Assembly (NCBI RefSeq): GCF_009749405.1 | Contig: NZ_WBIQ01000005.1 | Span: forward strand, 372,001-436,000 | DNA length: 64,000 bases | From: Agromyces lapidis | Lineage (GTDB): Bacteria; Actinomycetota; Actinomycetes; Actinomycetales; Microbacteriaceae | Direction of reading: 5' to 3' | In this document: in pieces, positions 16,971 to 25,778 of the stretch | Layout of the letters: the number at the start of each line of letters is the position of its first letter | How positions within the stretch are numbered: the first letter of the stretch is position 1 | Notes under the pieces: model-generated | What the model saw: only the letters and a program-made list of their open reading frames with translations | What the model was told of the DNA's origin: nothing | Database searches by the model: none | Made by a program: the position numbers and the translations under genes

Positions 16971-17785
16971 AGGTGTCCCCGATCGAACGCGGCGCGAACT
17001 ACGTCGTGCTCGTCGCGTTCGCGCTCATCGTGCTCGGCCCGGTCGCCGTGATCGTCTCGCTCGCGTTCGGGCCGCAGAGCGCCTCGGTCGCCCGCGAGGG
17101 CGGCTGGTTCCACCCCGAGAACTTCCCCGAGGCGTGGGAGATCGGCCGCTTCGGCCAGTACATGCTGACCTCGGTCGTCGTCGCGGTCGTCGTCGTCGTG
17201 ATCTCGGTGCTCGCGTCGATCCTCGCGGGGTACGCGCTCGGCACGATGAGATTCCGCGGCGCGACCGTCATGTTCTACGTGTTCCTGCTCGGCATCATGG
17301 TGCCGACCGAGGCGTTCATCGTCCCGCTGTACTTCGACCTGCGGGTCGTCGGCCTCACGAACACCGTCTGGGGCGTCGCCGCCCCGCAGATCGCGATGTC
17401 GATCGCGTTCGGCACCTACTGGATGCGTACGTACTTCCGCACGTCGAGCCGCGCGCTCATCGACGCTGCGCGGCTCGACGGCGCCGGCTCGATGCGCATC
17501 CTCTGGCAGGTGCTCGTGCCGATCGGCCGGCCCGCGATCCTCACCCTGGTGCTCCTCACCTTCATGTGGACGTGGAACGAGTTCCTGATCCCCCTCGTGA
17601 TGTCGCCGAACGGCTCGGTGCGCACGGCGCCGCTCGGTCTCGCGTTCTTCCAGGGCCAGTACACGCAGGGCACGGCGCTGCTCGCCGCGGGCGCCGTCAT
17701 GGTCGCGCTGCCGGTCGTGCTGCTCTACGTCTTCCTGCAACGGCACTTCATCAAGGGCATGATCGAGGGCGCCGTGCGCGAGTGA
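16967..17785 (+). CDS. ABC sugar transporter permease (MalG/UgpE type)
   Basis: 272 residues from a GTG at 16967 that overlaps the previous stop (GTGA). Six helices are seen; the EAA loop is ALIDAARLDGAGSMRILWQVLVP, and the C-terminus has LQRHFIKGMIEGAVRE, the usual end of MalG-like subunits. It completes the inner-membrane pore of the importer. It is the last gene of the operon: a stem-loop follows at 17805-17850. An in-frame extension upstream exists but would run through the preceding gene without a start signal. Confidence 0.9.
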   Translation: MKVSPIERGANYVVLVAFALIVLGPVAVIVSLAFGPQSASVAREGGWFHPENFPEAWEIGRFGQYMLTSVVVAVVVVVISVLASILAGYALGTMRFRGATVMFYVFLLGIMVPTEAFIVPLYFDLRVVGLTNTVWGVAAPQIAMSIAFGTYWMRTYFRTSSRALIDAARLDGAGSMRILWQVLVPIGRPAILTLVLLTFMWTWNEFLIPLVMSPNGSVRTAPLGLAFFQGQYTQGTALLAAGAVMVALPVVLLYVFLQRHFIKGMIEGAVRE

Positions 17786-17804
17786 GCCGGGCGCGCCGAC
17801 CGGC

Positions 17805-17850
17805 GCGGGAGCGGGGTGCGCGCGTCGCGTGGGCGCGACCCTGCTCCCGC
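17805..17850 (+). terminator. Stem-loop terminator after the PfkB-ABC operon
   Basis: GCGGGAGCGGGGT (17805-17817) pairs with ACCCTGCTCCCGC (17838-17850), 13 bp with one G.U pair and a 20-nt loop that is itself self-complementary. There is no T-tract, as is common in actinobacteria. Confidence 0.65.
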
Positions 17851-17906
17851 CTGCCTTCGCGAGCAGATACGCGCAAATCAGAATGCGTGATACTGCGCGA
17901 AACTGC

Positions 17907-17936
17907 TTGATTCTTCGATCGTTCCTGCTCTAGCTT
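17907..17936 (+). promoter_or_regulatory. Candidate promoter of the PIG-L deacetylase gene
   Basis: TTGATT at 17907-17912 and TAGCTT at 17931-17936 are separated by 18 bp and lie 54 bp before the start codon, the only reasonable -35/-10 pair in a 204-bp intergenic gap. The AT-rich context supports it. The TAGCTT box is a weak match. Confidence 0.4.
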
Positions 17937-17989
17937 GAGGGGAATGATCGGACGGCAGTCCGTCGTCCGAGTGTCCAACGGAGGACCTC

Positions 17990-20900
17990 ATGAAACGACC
18001 TCACGCCATACTGCTGACCTCGCTGGTCGCGGCAGCCGTGCTCATGGCGCCCGGTACCGCACTCGCCGCGACGGCGGCTGCCGCTCCGGCGGCGCCCGCC
18101 GACGCCGCCACCAAGCTCGAGGTCGGCGACCCCGCGGTCGCCGTCGACACCGATCGCGGAAAGATCGACGTCATGGGCATCTGGGCCCATCCCGACGACG
18201 ACGCCGGATTCACCACGCCCTGCGGCGTGTGGAATGACCTCTACGGCGTGCGCTGCGGCATCATCATGGCCACGCGCGGCGAAGGCGGCTCGAACTCGGT
18301 CGGCCCCGAGGCGGGGCCCGACCTCGGCGTCCGCCGCGAGAACGAGGACCGCACCTCGCACATCCGCTCGGGCACGGTAGACATCTTCAACCTCGACCGC
18401 GTCGACTTCTACTACAACACCTCGGCGGCGCTGACCGCACAGGTGTGGGACGCCGAGGAGACGCTGCGGCGCACGGTGCGCATCATCCGCGAGACGCAGC
18501 CCGAGATCCTCGTCGGCTCGACGCCGTCGCTCGCGGCCGGGCACGGAAACCACCAGTACGCGCAGGGCCGCATGATCTGGGAGGCCGCTGCGGCCGCCGC
18601 CGATCCCGGGATGTTCCCCGAGCAGCTCGAGGGCACCGGCGCGGTCGACGCCTGGCAGGTGAAGAAGATCCTCGCCGGCGGCCTGACGACCGGTTCGGGC
18701 GGCGCCGCGGCGCCGAACTGCAACACGGGCTTCGCTCCGGCCGCGACGAATCCGTTCACGGTCGTCGGCACCTGGACCGGCTACGACTCGCCGTACGCCT
18801 GGGCAGAGGGCAACGTGCAGGGCCAGCAGGCCGGCACCGCCAAGACGTGGGCGCAGGTGGGCCGCGAGGGCGGCCGCGCGCACCCGACGCAGGCGCGCGT
18901 GATGGAGAAGGGCCTCGTCAACCCGAGCTGCCAGCGCTACGGCGCCTCGCAGTCGATCGTGCCGATGCAGCCGAACAGCTCACCGGCCTCCGCGAACGAC
19001 GATGCCGTGCTCTACGGCGCCGTCGTCGCCGACCCGGGCGGCATGCCGCTGGGCTCGGAGTTCTCGCTCGCGGTCGACGAGTACTACCAGGCTCCGGGCG
19101 AGCCGTTCGAGGTCACCGTCTCGGCGCGGTCCGGCGAGGGCCGGCTCGGCGGCGGCACGGTGAGCCTCACGGCGCCGGCCGGGTGGCAGGTCTCCGAGCC
19201 CGTCGAGCTCGACGGCATCGGCGACGAGGATGTCTCGGAGGCGACGTTCACCGTCACCCCGGCGGCGGACGCCGCCGTGGGCGTCTCCAAGCTCGCAGCC
19301 TCCTTCGACGGCGAGGTCACGGCGTACAACGACACCCGCGTCGCGCTCGTCGCGCCCGTCGAGGGCCGTTTCGAGCGCTGGGGCAACATGGCCGAGTACG
19401 AGCAGTGGACCCGCGATCACGACGCCTACGTGGGCGGCCGCTCGAACGCCGTGGCGCAGATCGGCGCGGGCGAGACCATGACCGTGCCGGTCGAGGTGAC
19501 CAACCGCACCGCCGCGACCGAGTCGGGCGAGGTCGCGCTGACGGTGCCCGCCGGATTCGTCGTCGATGCGGCGTCGAAGCCGTTCGAGGGCCTCGCCCCG
19601 GGCGACACGACGACGGTCGAATTCGTCGTCACGCACACCGACCCGGCCGACCCGGGCAGCCGCACGGTGACCTTCACCGCGACGACGACCTCGGGCGCGG
19701 GAACGTCGAGTGAGAACGAGACGGTCTACCTCGTGCCGACGGTCGTGATCCCCGAGCTCGCCTCGGCACCCGCGATCGACGGCGCGGCCGACGACGTCTA
19801 CACCGGTGACGCGGTCGACGTCGGCACCCGCTGGGAGGGCGCAGCCTGCGCCGTGGAGGGCGTCGACTGCGGCGACGGAAGCCTGGCGAAGCTCGGGTGG
19901 TTCGACGACGCGCTGTACGCGCAGATCCGCGTGACCGACGACATCGCGAGCGCGGCGGCGACGCCCGACCGCTGCTTCGGCCACTGGCTCGTCGACTCGG
20001 TCGAGCTGCTGCTCGATCCGCGCGGCGACTCGGTCGACACCTCGTCGACGTTCAAGCTCGGCATGTTCCCGTTCACCGACGACGCCGAGGGAACGAACGG
20101 CAACGGCGAGGACGGCCCGTGCTGGTCGCGCGATGCCGACAACCACCAGGGCTTCTCGACGGGTCCGCTCGCCGAGACCGTCGAGGGCGGGCTCAACGCC
20201 GTCGGCGTCGAGGTGGCGGTTCACGTGGCTCGCCAGGCCGATGGCACGTACGCCGGTGGCGGCTACGAGCTCGAGGTCAAGGTGCCGCTCTCGGCGCTGC
20301 CCGCCGCGGCCGGCCCGACGAGCGCCGTCCCGTCGGGCGACGCCGCGGCGAACGAGGTCGACCCGACGTATCTCGGACTCAATGTCACGCCGTACGACTC
20401 CGACACGCAGGACTTCATCGGGCAGACCCGTACGGCGTGGTCGGCCTTCGGAAGCCAGCAGTCGGAGCCGTACCGCTGGGGACATGCGTACCTCGACGGC
20501 TACGTGCCTCCGGCCGACCGGTCGACCGAGCCCTCGGCGCCGATCATCCCCGACACCGCCCTGCAGGGCGTGCAGTCGCCGCAGACGGTCGCCCAGTCGG
20601 CCACACGCGGCGGCACGATCTCGGGGGTGCAGCCGAGTGACGCGCTGAACGTCACGGACGTCAAGATCCAGCAGAAGCACGTGCGCGTCTCGTACGCGGC
20701 GAAGGAGGCGGGCGCAGTGCGCGTGTTCCTCTGGAAGGGCGACACGACGTTCATCCCGGTCTGGACGACGAGCTGCGCAGGCGACGTGTACGGCTTCGAG
20801 GCGTGCTCGGCGACCGACGGCGCGGCCCCGCCGTGGGCGCCCGACATGAGCGGCCGCCTGCTGGGCTCGTTCGAGGAGGCGGTCGACGCCGGCACGGGCA

Positions 20901-21061
20901 GGCTGACCATCCCGCTCGACGCCGCCACGCGGGCCGCGCTCGCCGATGACGCCAGGATCCTCGTGTCGTACGCGGAGCAGGACGGCATCGACTCGGGCAC
21001 CGGGGACGGCGTGAACGCATGGAGCTTCCCGATCGAGGCGACTCGGCCGGGCAAGGGCTGA
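17990..21061 (+). CDS. Secreted PIG-L deacetylase with NEW3-like and CBM9-like domains
   Basis: 1023 residues. A signal peptide ends near ALAATAA. The PIG-L domain starts after residue 55 with IWAHPDDDAGF (HPDD at 67-70), the zinc site of LmbE/MshB/PIG-L N-deacetylases; MATRGEGGSN and the later HGNHQYAQGR fit the same domain. From about residue 350 come beta-rich repeats with EVTVSARSGEG and MTVPVEVTNRTAATESG that resemble NPCBM-associated NEW3 modules. Around 585-830 a CBM9/DOMON-like region (APAIDGAADDVYTGDAVDVG, LAKLGWFDDALYAQIRVTDD) would bind carbohydrate. It likely removes N-acetyl groups from extracellular glycans. It stands alone between a promoter and a strong terminator. Confidence 0.82.
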   Translation: MKRPHAILLTSLVAAAVLMAPGTALAATAAAAPAAPADAATKLEVGDPAVAVDTDRGKIDVMGIWAHPDDDAGFTTPCGVWNDLYGVRCGIIMATRGEGGSNSVGPEAGPDLGVRRENEDRTSHIRSGTVDIFNLDRVDFYYNTSAALTAQVWDAEETLRRTVRIIRETQPEILVGSTPSLAAGHGNHQYAQGRMIWEAAAAAADPGMFPEQLEGTGAVDAWQVKKILAGGLTTGSGGAAAPNCNTGFAPAATNPFTVVGTWTGYDSPYAWAEGNVQGQQAGTAKTWAQVGREGGRAHPTQARVMEKGLVNPSCQRYGASQSIVPMQPNSSPASANDDAVLYGAVVADPGGMPLGSEFSLAVDEYYQAPGEPFEVTVSARSGEGRLGGGTVSLTAPAGWQVSEPVELDGIGDEDVSEATFTVTPAADAAVGVSKLAASFDGEVTAYNDTRVALVAPVEGRFERWGNMAEYEQWTRDHDAYVGGRSNAVAQIGAGETMTVPVEVTNRTAATESGEVALTVPAGFVVDAASKPFEGLAPGDTTTVEFVVTHTDPADPGSRTVTFTATTTSGAGTSSENETVYLVPTVVIPELASAPAIDGAADDVYTGDAVDVGTRWEGAACAVEGVDCGDGSLAKLGWFDDALYAQIRVTDDIASAAATPDRCFGHWLVDSVELLLDPRGDSVDTSSTFKLGMFPFTDDAEGTNGNGEDGPCWSRDADNHQGFSTGPLAETVEGGLNAVGVEVAVHVARQADGTYAGGGYELEVKVPLSALPAAAGPTSAVPSGDAAANEVDPTYLGLNVTPYDSDTQDFIGQTRTAWSAFGSQQSEPYRWGHAYLDGYVPPADRSTEPSAPIIPDTALQGVQSPQTVAQSATRGGTISGVQPSDALNVTDVKIQQKHVRVSYAAKEAGAVRVFLWKGDTTFIPVWTTSCAGDVYGFEACSATDGAAPPWAPDMSGRLLGSFEEAVDAGTGRLTIPLDAATRAALADDARILVSYAEQDGIDSGTGDGVNAWSFPIEATRPGKG

Positions 21062-21075
21062 GCCGACGCCGCACC

Positions 21076-21110
21076 GAACACCCGGCCCTCCTCGCGAGGG
21101 CCGGGTGTTC
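21076..21110 (+). terminator. Perfect 15-bp hairpin terminator
   Basis: GAACACCCGGCCCTC (21076-21090) and GAGGGCCGGGTGTTC (21096-21110) pair without mismatch around loop CTCGC. It lies 15 bp after the PIG-L stop codon. Long perfect stem, no T-tract. Confidence 0.85.
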
Positions 21111-21147
21111 GCATGTTCGGCGACGAATGTCACCCGACTTGTAAATA

Positions 21148-21157
21148 TGTCAGAACC
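21148..21157 (+). promoter_or_regulatory. IolR-box-like site upstream of the IolE-like operon
   Basis: TGTCAGAACC matches 8 of 10 positions of the IolR consensus KGWCHTRACA, as I remember it for Corynebacterium glutamicum. It sits 61-70 bp before the TTG start, next to a TAGTAT (21158-21163) that may be the -10 box. The same 9-mer TGTCAGAAC occurs before the GntR gene at 31885, and a full match occurs before iolC. Confidence 0.55.
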
Positions 21158-21217
21158 TAGTATCTTGAGTTCTCGGAAGACGCGCAGTGGCGTCCTCCAG
21201 GTCGAGAGGAAGCTCGG

Positions 21218-22132
21218 TTGATCCGAACAGCGAACGCCCCAGTCAGCTACGGCGTCTTCGAACTGTCCATCCCCGGTCTCGTGCCGCTGCCCGACGGCGA
21301 TCAGCTCGCCGCCTGGGTCGCCGAGGCGGGCTACGAAGGCATCGATCTGGGCCCCGTCGGCCTGTTCGGCGACCGCGACACCCTTCCCGAGCTCCTCGGG
21401 CGGCACGGCCTCGCCCTCGCCGGCGGTTGGGTCGATCTGCCCTTCGCCGCCGCCGACGACGAGTTCGACGCATCGTTCGCCGGGCTCGCACCCGTGCTCG
21501 ACCTGTTCGCCGCTGCGGCCGCTGCGGCACCGGCCGGCACCTTCGCGCCGAAGCCCACGATCGCCGACTCCGGAGCCGCCGAGCGGAAGGCCCGCCCCGG
21601 CGGGGCACCCGAGCTCGAACTCGACGACGAGCGTTGGGCCCGCTTCGCCGCCCGCGTGCAGCGCGTGGCCGACGAGACCCGCGCCGCGGGTCTCGAACCC
21701 ACCTTCCACCACCACGCCTGCACCTACGTCGAGACCCCGCGTGAGATCGACCGGCTGCTCGCCGACACCGACATCGATCTGACCTTCGACACCGGCCACC
21801 TGCTCATCGGCGGCGGCGACCCGGTCGCCGACTTCGCGCGCTGGGCGGGCCGCATCAACCACGTGCATCTCAAGGACGCCGACCGATCCGTGCTCGCCGC
21901 CGCCGAGGGCTCCGATGACCCCATGCGCGACGTCTGGCAGCGCCGGATGTTCGTCGCGCTCGGCGAGGGCGACCTCGACGTCGACCGCATCGTCGACGAG
22001 ATCGTCGACTCCGGCTACGACGGCTGGCTGGTCGTCGAGCAGGACGTGATCCTGCAGGACGCGGCCGACGTCGACCGCGCCCGCACCGATCAGGTCGCCA
22101 ACCGCGAGCGTCTCCGGCGGTGGTTCGCATGA
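21218..22132 (+). CDS. Xylose isomerase-like TIM barrel, IolE-like (inosose dehydratase-type)
   Basis: 304 residues from a TTG at 21218 behind AGAGGA. The N-terminus APVSYGVFELSIPG and later EPTFHHHACTYVETPREIDRLL closely resemble the active-site strand of inosose dehydratase IolE, where the HHHAGTYVE stretch lies; DLTFDTGHLLIGGGDPV and INHVHLKDAD supply metal-binding Asp and His of this fold. In IolE the enzyme dehydrates 2-keto-myo-inositol using Co or Mn. Gly in HHAG is replaced by Cys here. The gene opens the operon with the ABC importer and the oxidoreductase. It could act on an inosose or on a keto-sugar intermediate. Confidence 0.78.
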   Translation: MIRTANAPVSYGVFELSIPGLVPLPDGDQLAAWVAEAGYEGIDLGPVGLFGDRDTLPELLGRHGLALAGGWVDLPFAAADDEFDASFAGLAPVLDLFAAAAAAAPAGTFAPKPTIADSGAAERKARPGGAPELELDDERWARFAARVQRVADETRAAGLEPTFHHHACTYVETPREIDRLLADTDIDLTFDTGHLLIGGGDPVADFARWAGRINHVHLKDADRSVLAAAEGSDDPMRDVWQRRMFVALGEGDLDVDRIVDEIVDSGYDGWLVVEQDVILQDAADVDRARTDQVANRERLRRWFA

Positions 22133-23349
22133 CCGGCTTCGACGCACCCGACCGCACGGGCGAACAGGCGGATGCGACGGCCCACGAGCGCGTGAACCTC
22201 GCGGTCATCGGGCTCGGCGCGATCAGCCAGAGCGTGCACCTGCCGCTCATCCGTCGCAACGCCGACCGCATCGCGCTCACCGCCGTCGTCGACCTCTCGC
22301 CCTCGCGGGCGCACGGCATGGCCGCCGCCTCGGGCGCCGGCGTCGCCGCGTTCGACTCGATCGACGCGCTCATCGCGGCCGTCACGGCGGGCGAGGTCGC
22401 CGTCGACGGCGCGATCCTCGCGACCAGCGGTTCCCACGCCCCCGACGTCGCGAAGCTCGTCGGTGCCGGAATCCGCGTGCTCGCCGAGAAGCCGCTCGCG
22501 TTCTCGCTCGCCGAGGTGGAGGTGCTGCGCGCCGTCGCCGACGAGCGCGGCGTCGACCTCGCCGACTGGGTGCGGGTCGGCTACATGAAGGAGCACGACC
22601 CGGCCACCGCCGAGGCGAAGGCCCTCCTCGAGCGCGTCGAGCTGCGCGCGGTGACGGTCGAGGTGCTGCATCCCGCCGACGGCGCCCAGCTCGCCTTCGC
22701 GAACCTGCAGGCACCGCCGACCGACGTTCCCGCCGACCTCGTCGCCGCGCTCTCGGCGGCCACCGACGCTGCGGTCGAGACCGCGATCGGCGACGCAGCC
22801 GGCGACCTGCCCAAGCTCTACACGAACGTGGTGCTCGGCTCGATCGTGCACGACACGGGCCTTCTCCGGCACGTGGTCGGCGGCATCGGCACGGTCGACC
22901 GCGCCCGCCACACGGGCGGGTTCCCCGGCTCGCTGAGCCTCGGCGGCGCCCTCGCGGAGCACGCCGACGTGCAGTGGTCGGTCGACTGGCACTTCATCCC
23001 GAAGTACCCCGAGTACCGCGAGACCGTCACCTTCCACCACGAGGAGGGCAGCATCTCGCTCGTCTTCGCGGTGCCGTACGTGCTCAACGTGCCGACCGTG
23101 CTCACCGTCGTCGAGAACGCCGACCGGCTCGGCGCCCGCCGCTCCGAGACCCGCTGGATGCAGGAGGAGGCGTTCGAGCACGAGCTCCGCGCCTTCGCGG
23201 CGCTCGTCGCCGGGCTCCCGGCACCGGGGCCCTCCGTCGACGAGGGCGCCGCCGACATCGTCGTGGGCCAGCGGATGCTCCGCGCCCTCGCCGAGGCACT
23301 CGGCACGCCGATCGACGCCGGCAGCGAGGCATCCGCCTCGTACCCCTGA
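22129..23349 (+). CDS. Gfo/Idh/MocA-family oxidoreductase
   Basis: 406 residues from an ATG that overlaps the previous stop by 4 bp. NLAVIGLGAISQSVHLPLI is the Rossmann fold and VLAEKPLAFSLAEVEVLR carries the EKP motif (Lys that contacts the substrate). The C-terminal alpha/beta domain has the long strands expected of inositol dehydrogenase-like enzymes. It should be NAD(P)-dependent on a polyol or sugar, perhaps feeding the IolE-like enzyme that precedes it; the two families commonly pair as dehydrogenase and dehydratase or isomerase. A longer protein, about 400 rather than 340 residues, fits the actinobacterial subgroup. Substrate unknown. Confidence 0.85.
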   Translation: MTGFDAPDRTGEQADATAHERVNLAVIGLGAISQSVHLPLIRRNADRIALTAVVDLSPSRAHGMAAASGAGVAAFDSIDALIAAVTAGEVAVDGAILATSGSHAPDVAKLVGAGIRVLAEKPLAFSLAEVEVLRAVADERGVDLADWVRVGYMKEHDPATAEAKALLERVELRAVTVEVLHPADGAQLAFANLQAPPTDVPADLVAALSAATDAAVETAIGDAAGDLPKLYTNVVLGSIVHDTGLLRHVVGGIGTVDRARHTGGFPGSLSLGGALAEHADVQWSVDWHFIPKYPEYRETVTFHHEEGSISLVFAVPYVLNVPTVLTVVENADRLGARRSETRWMQEEAFEHELRAFAALVAGLPAPGPSVDEGAADIVVGQRMLRALAEALGTPIDAGSEASASYP

Positions 23350-23439
23350 GCGCACGCGCTCGGGACGCACGCACCGAACCCGACAGCACCACCCGACCGC
23401 CGGTCACCCTGCCGGCGGCGTACCAGAGAGAGGTCGAAG

Positions 23440-24843
23440 ATGATCCATCACAGCAGGCGCAAGACCGTCGCGGCGATCGCACTCGCCGCGGCCGGAGCAC
23501 TCGTGTTCACCGGATGCTCCGGTGACTCGGGCGAGGACGAGAACGGGCCCGTCACCCTCACCATCACGGCGAACGCCATCACCGGCGGCAAGAACGCGGC
23601 CGAGGCCGACTGGGTCACCGACTGGGTGATCCCGAACTTCGAAGCCGCGATGGAGGACGAGGGCAAGGACGTCACCGTCGAGTTCGAGCCGCAGGGCGTC
23701 GACGACGAGAACTACAAGACGAAGATCGCGCTCGACCTGCAGTCGGGTGAGGGCGCCGACATCATCGGCATGGACGGCATCTGGGTCGGCGAGTTCGCCG
23801 AGGCCGGCTACATCAAGCCGCTCAGCGACGTCGGCGGCGACGCGGTCGACGGCTGGGAGGGCTGGGACCAGATCCCCGAGGCCGTGCAGAACGCGGTGTC
23901 GTTCGACGGCGACCGCTACGGCGTGCCGCAGGGTGCCGACGGCCGTGTGCTCTACTACAACAAGGACCTGTTCGAGCAGGCCGGGCTCCCGGCCGACTGG
24001 CAGCCCGAGAGCTGGGACGACGTGCTCGAGGCCGGGGAGGCGCTGAAGAAGCTCGACGGCGTGACCCCGATCCAGCTCAACGCGGGCACCGCGATGGGCG
24101 AGGCGACGACCATGCAGGGCATGCTTCCGGCGCTCGTCGGCACCGGTGAGCAGGTCTACGAGGACGACAAGTGGGTCGGCGACACCGACGGCATGCGCGA
24201 CGTGCTCGACCTGTACAAGACGATCTACGTCGACGAGAAGCTCGGCGACGCCGTGCTCCAGCAGGAGGCGGCCGGCCGCGACACCTCGTTCCAGATGTTC
24301 GCCGCGAACCAGATCGGCATCCTTCTCGAGGGCGACTACTTCTGGCGCAGCGTGATCAACCCCGAGGAGGGCGTCGGAACCGCGCCGATGGCGAACCGCG
24401 ACGAGGTCGTCGGCTACACCAAGATCCCCGCGATGGAGCCGGGCGACGGCATCAACGGCCAGGACTTCGTGTCGATGTCGGGCGGCACGGGCCGCGTGCT
24501 CAACCCGAACAGCGACCACCCTGAGCTCGCCTGGGAGCTGCTCGCGTTCATGAACTCGAAGGAGGCCTACGAGGCCCGCAACGAGGGCACGATCTCGATC
24601 ACCCCGCGTACCGACGTCAACGACGAGATCCTCGCCGAGGACCCGATGCTGACCTACGTGAGCGAAGAGGTCCTGCCGATCACCGCCTACCGTCCGCCGC
24701 TCGCGGCGTACCCGCAGGTGTCGACGGCCATGCAGCAGGCCAGCCTCGACGTCGTCTCGGGCACGAGCGTGGACGACGCGCTCGCGAGTTACGTCGACTC
24801 CCTCAAGGACATCGTCGGCGACGACGCGGTCTCGGGTGACTGA
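23440..24843 (+). CDS. ABC sugar transporter substrate-binding lipoprotein
   Basis: 467 residues. MIHHSRRKTVAAIALAAAGALVFTGCSG is a lipoprotein signal with acylated Cys26. The mature part starts with VTLTITANAITGGK and contains YNKDLFEQAGLPADWQPESWDDVL and the family 1 cleft region. Long negatively charged surface and Trp residues in SWDDVL suit oligosaccharide binding. The ATG follows an AGAGAGG ribosome site; a 90-bp gap separates it from the oxidoreductase gene but the operon appears continuous. It starts the importer that supplies the catabolic enzymes encoded around it. Confidence 0.9.
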   Translation: MIHHSRRKTVAAIALAAAGALVFTGCSGDSGEDENGPVTLTITANAITGGKNAAEADWVTDWVIPNFEAAMEDEGKDVTVEFEPQGVDDENYKTKIALDLQSGEGADIIGMDGIWVGEFAEAGYIKPLSDVGGDAVDGWEGWDQIPEAVQNAVSFDGDRYGVPQGADGRVLYYNKDLFEQAGLPADWQPESWDDVLEAGEALKKLDGVTPIQLNAGTAMGEATTMQGMLPALVGTGEQVYEDDKWVGDTDGMRDVLDLYKTIYVDEKLGDAVLQQEAAGRDTSFQMFAANQIGILLEGDYFWRSVINPEEGVGTAPMANRDEVVGYTKIPAMEPGDGINGQDFVSMSGGTGRVLNPNSDHPELAWELLAFMNSKEAYEARNEGTISITPRTDVNDEILAEDPMLTYVSEEVLPITAYRPPLAAYPQVSTAMQQASLDVVSGTSVDDALASYVDSLKDIVGDDAVSGD

Positions 24844-25778
24844 TGTCCACTAGCACCACCACGACGCCGGCGGGGAGCGCGATCGCTCCCCGCCGGCGGC
24901 GGGCCGACGACGTCGCGGGCCTGGGCACGGCCCGCGCCGGGATCTTCGTCGCCCCCGCCCTGATCCTCATCGGCCTGTTCCTCCTGTTCCCGGCGATCTG
25001 GACCATCTGGCTCGGCATGACCGACTACCGGCTGACGGGCCTGCAGGCCGCGTCGCCCGAGTTCGTCGGCCTCGACAACTACGTCGAGGCGCTCACGGAC
25101 CCGTCGTTCTGGAACTCGCTCTGGTTGACCCTCGTCTTCGTGGTCGCCTCGGGCATCGTCGGCCAGACGCTCATCGGCTTCGCGCTCGCCTGGTCGGTGC
25201 GCAACATCCACGGCTGGGTGAAGGCGCTCATCGAGGGCCTCGTGCTCGCCGCCTGGGTGATCCCGGCCTCGGTCGCCTCGTTCCTGTGGCTCGTGCTCAT
25301 GGATCGGCGCTCGGGAACGCTCAACGGCCTCCTCGGCACCGACGGCTATGCGTGGCTGATCGAGCACCCGATGGAGGCGATCATCCTCTTCAACATCTGG
25401 GTGGGCACCGCCTTCTCGATGCAGCTGTTCTCCTCGGCGCTCAGCGCCGTGCCGCCCTCGCAGATCGAGAGCGCGAAGATGGTCGGCGCGTCGGGCTGGC
25501 AGCAGCTGCGCGACGTGATCATCCCGAACATCAAGGGCCACATCCTCACGAACACCCTGCTCATCACGCTGTGGACGTTCAACACCTTCACGCCCTACCT
25601 CGTGACGGCGGGCGGCCCGAACGGCAAGACCGAGATCCTCTCGGTGTACATCTACGAGACCGCGATCCCCGGCGGCCAGCTCGGCCTCGGCGCGGCGATC
25701 TCGCTCATCATGCTGCTCATCAACCTCGTCATCGCGCTCGCCTACATCCGCGTGTCGAGAGGAAGGAAGAAGGCATGA
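24843..25778 (+). CDS. ABC sugar transporter permease (MalF/UgpA type)
   Basis: 311 residues. ATG at 24843 shares its A with the preceding TGA. The first 30 residues are polar and cytoplasmic; helices follow from ARAGIFVAPALILIGLFLL. The EAA-like coupling loop is SQIESAKMVGASGWQQLRDVIIP. It forms one half of the inner-membrane pore with the next gene product. Confidence 0.9.
   Translation: MSTSTTTTPAGSAIAPRRRRADDVAGLGTARAGIFVAPALILIGLFLLFPAIWTIWLGMTDYRLTGLQAASPEFVGLDNYVEALTDPSFWNSLWLTLVFVVASGIVGQTLIGFALAWSVRNIHGWVKALIEGLVLAAWVIPASVASFLWLVLMDRRSGTLNGLLGTDGYAWLIEHPMEAIILFNIWVGTAFSMQLFSSALSAVPPSQIESAKMVGASGWQQLRDVIIPNIKGHILTNTLLITLWTFNTFTPYLVTAGGPNGKTEILSVYIYETAIPGGQLGLGAAISLIMLLINLVIALAYIRVSRGRKKA

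Noticed and set aside
21139-21163. TTGTAA and TAGTAT as a -35/-10 pair
   Set aside because: The spacer is only 13 bp; TAGTAT may still be a -10 box with a weak upstream element.
18980-22147. 1055-residue open frame on the minus strand opposite the PIG-L and IolE-like genes
   Set aside because: High GC removes stops in the antisense frame; the plus-strand genes carry signal peptide, HPDD site and HHH motif.
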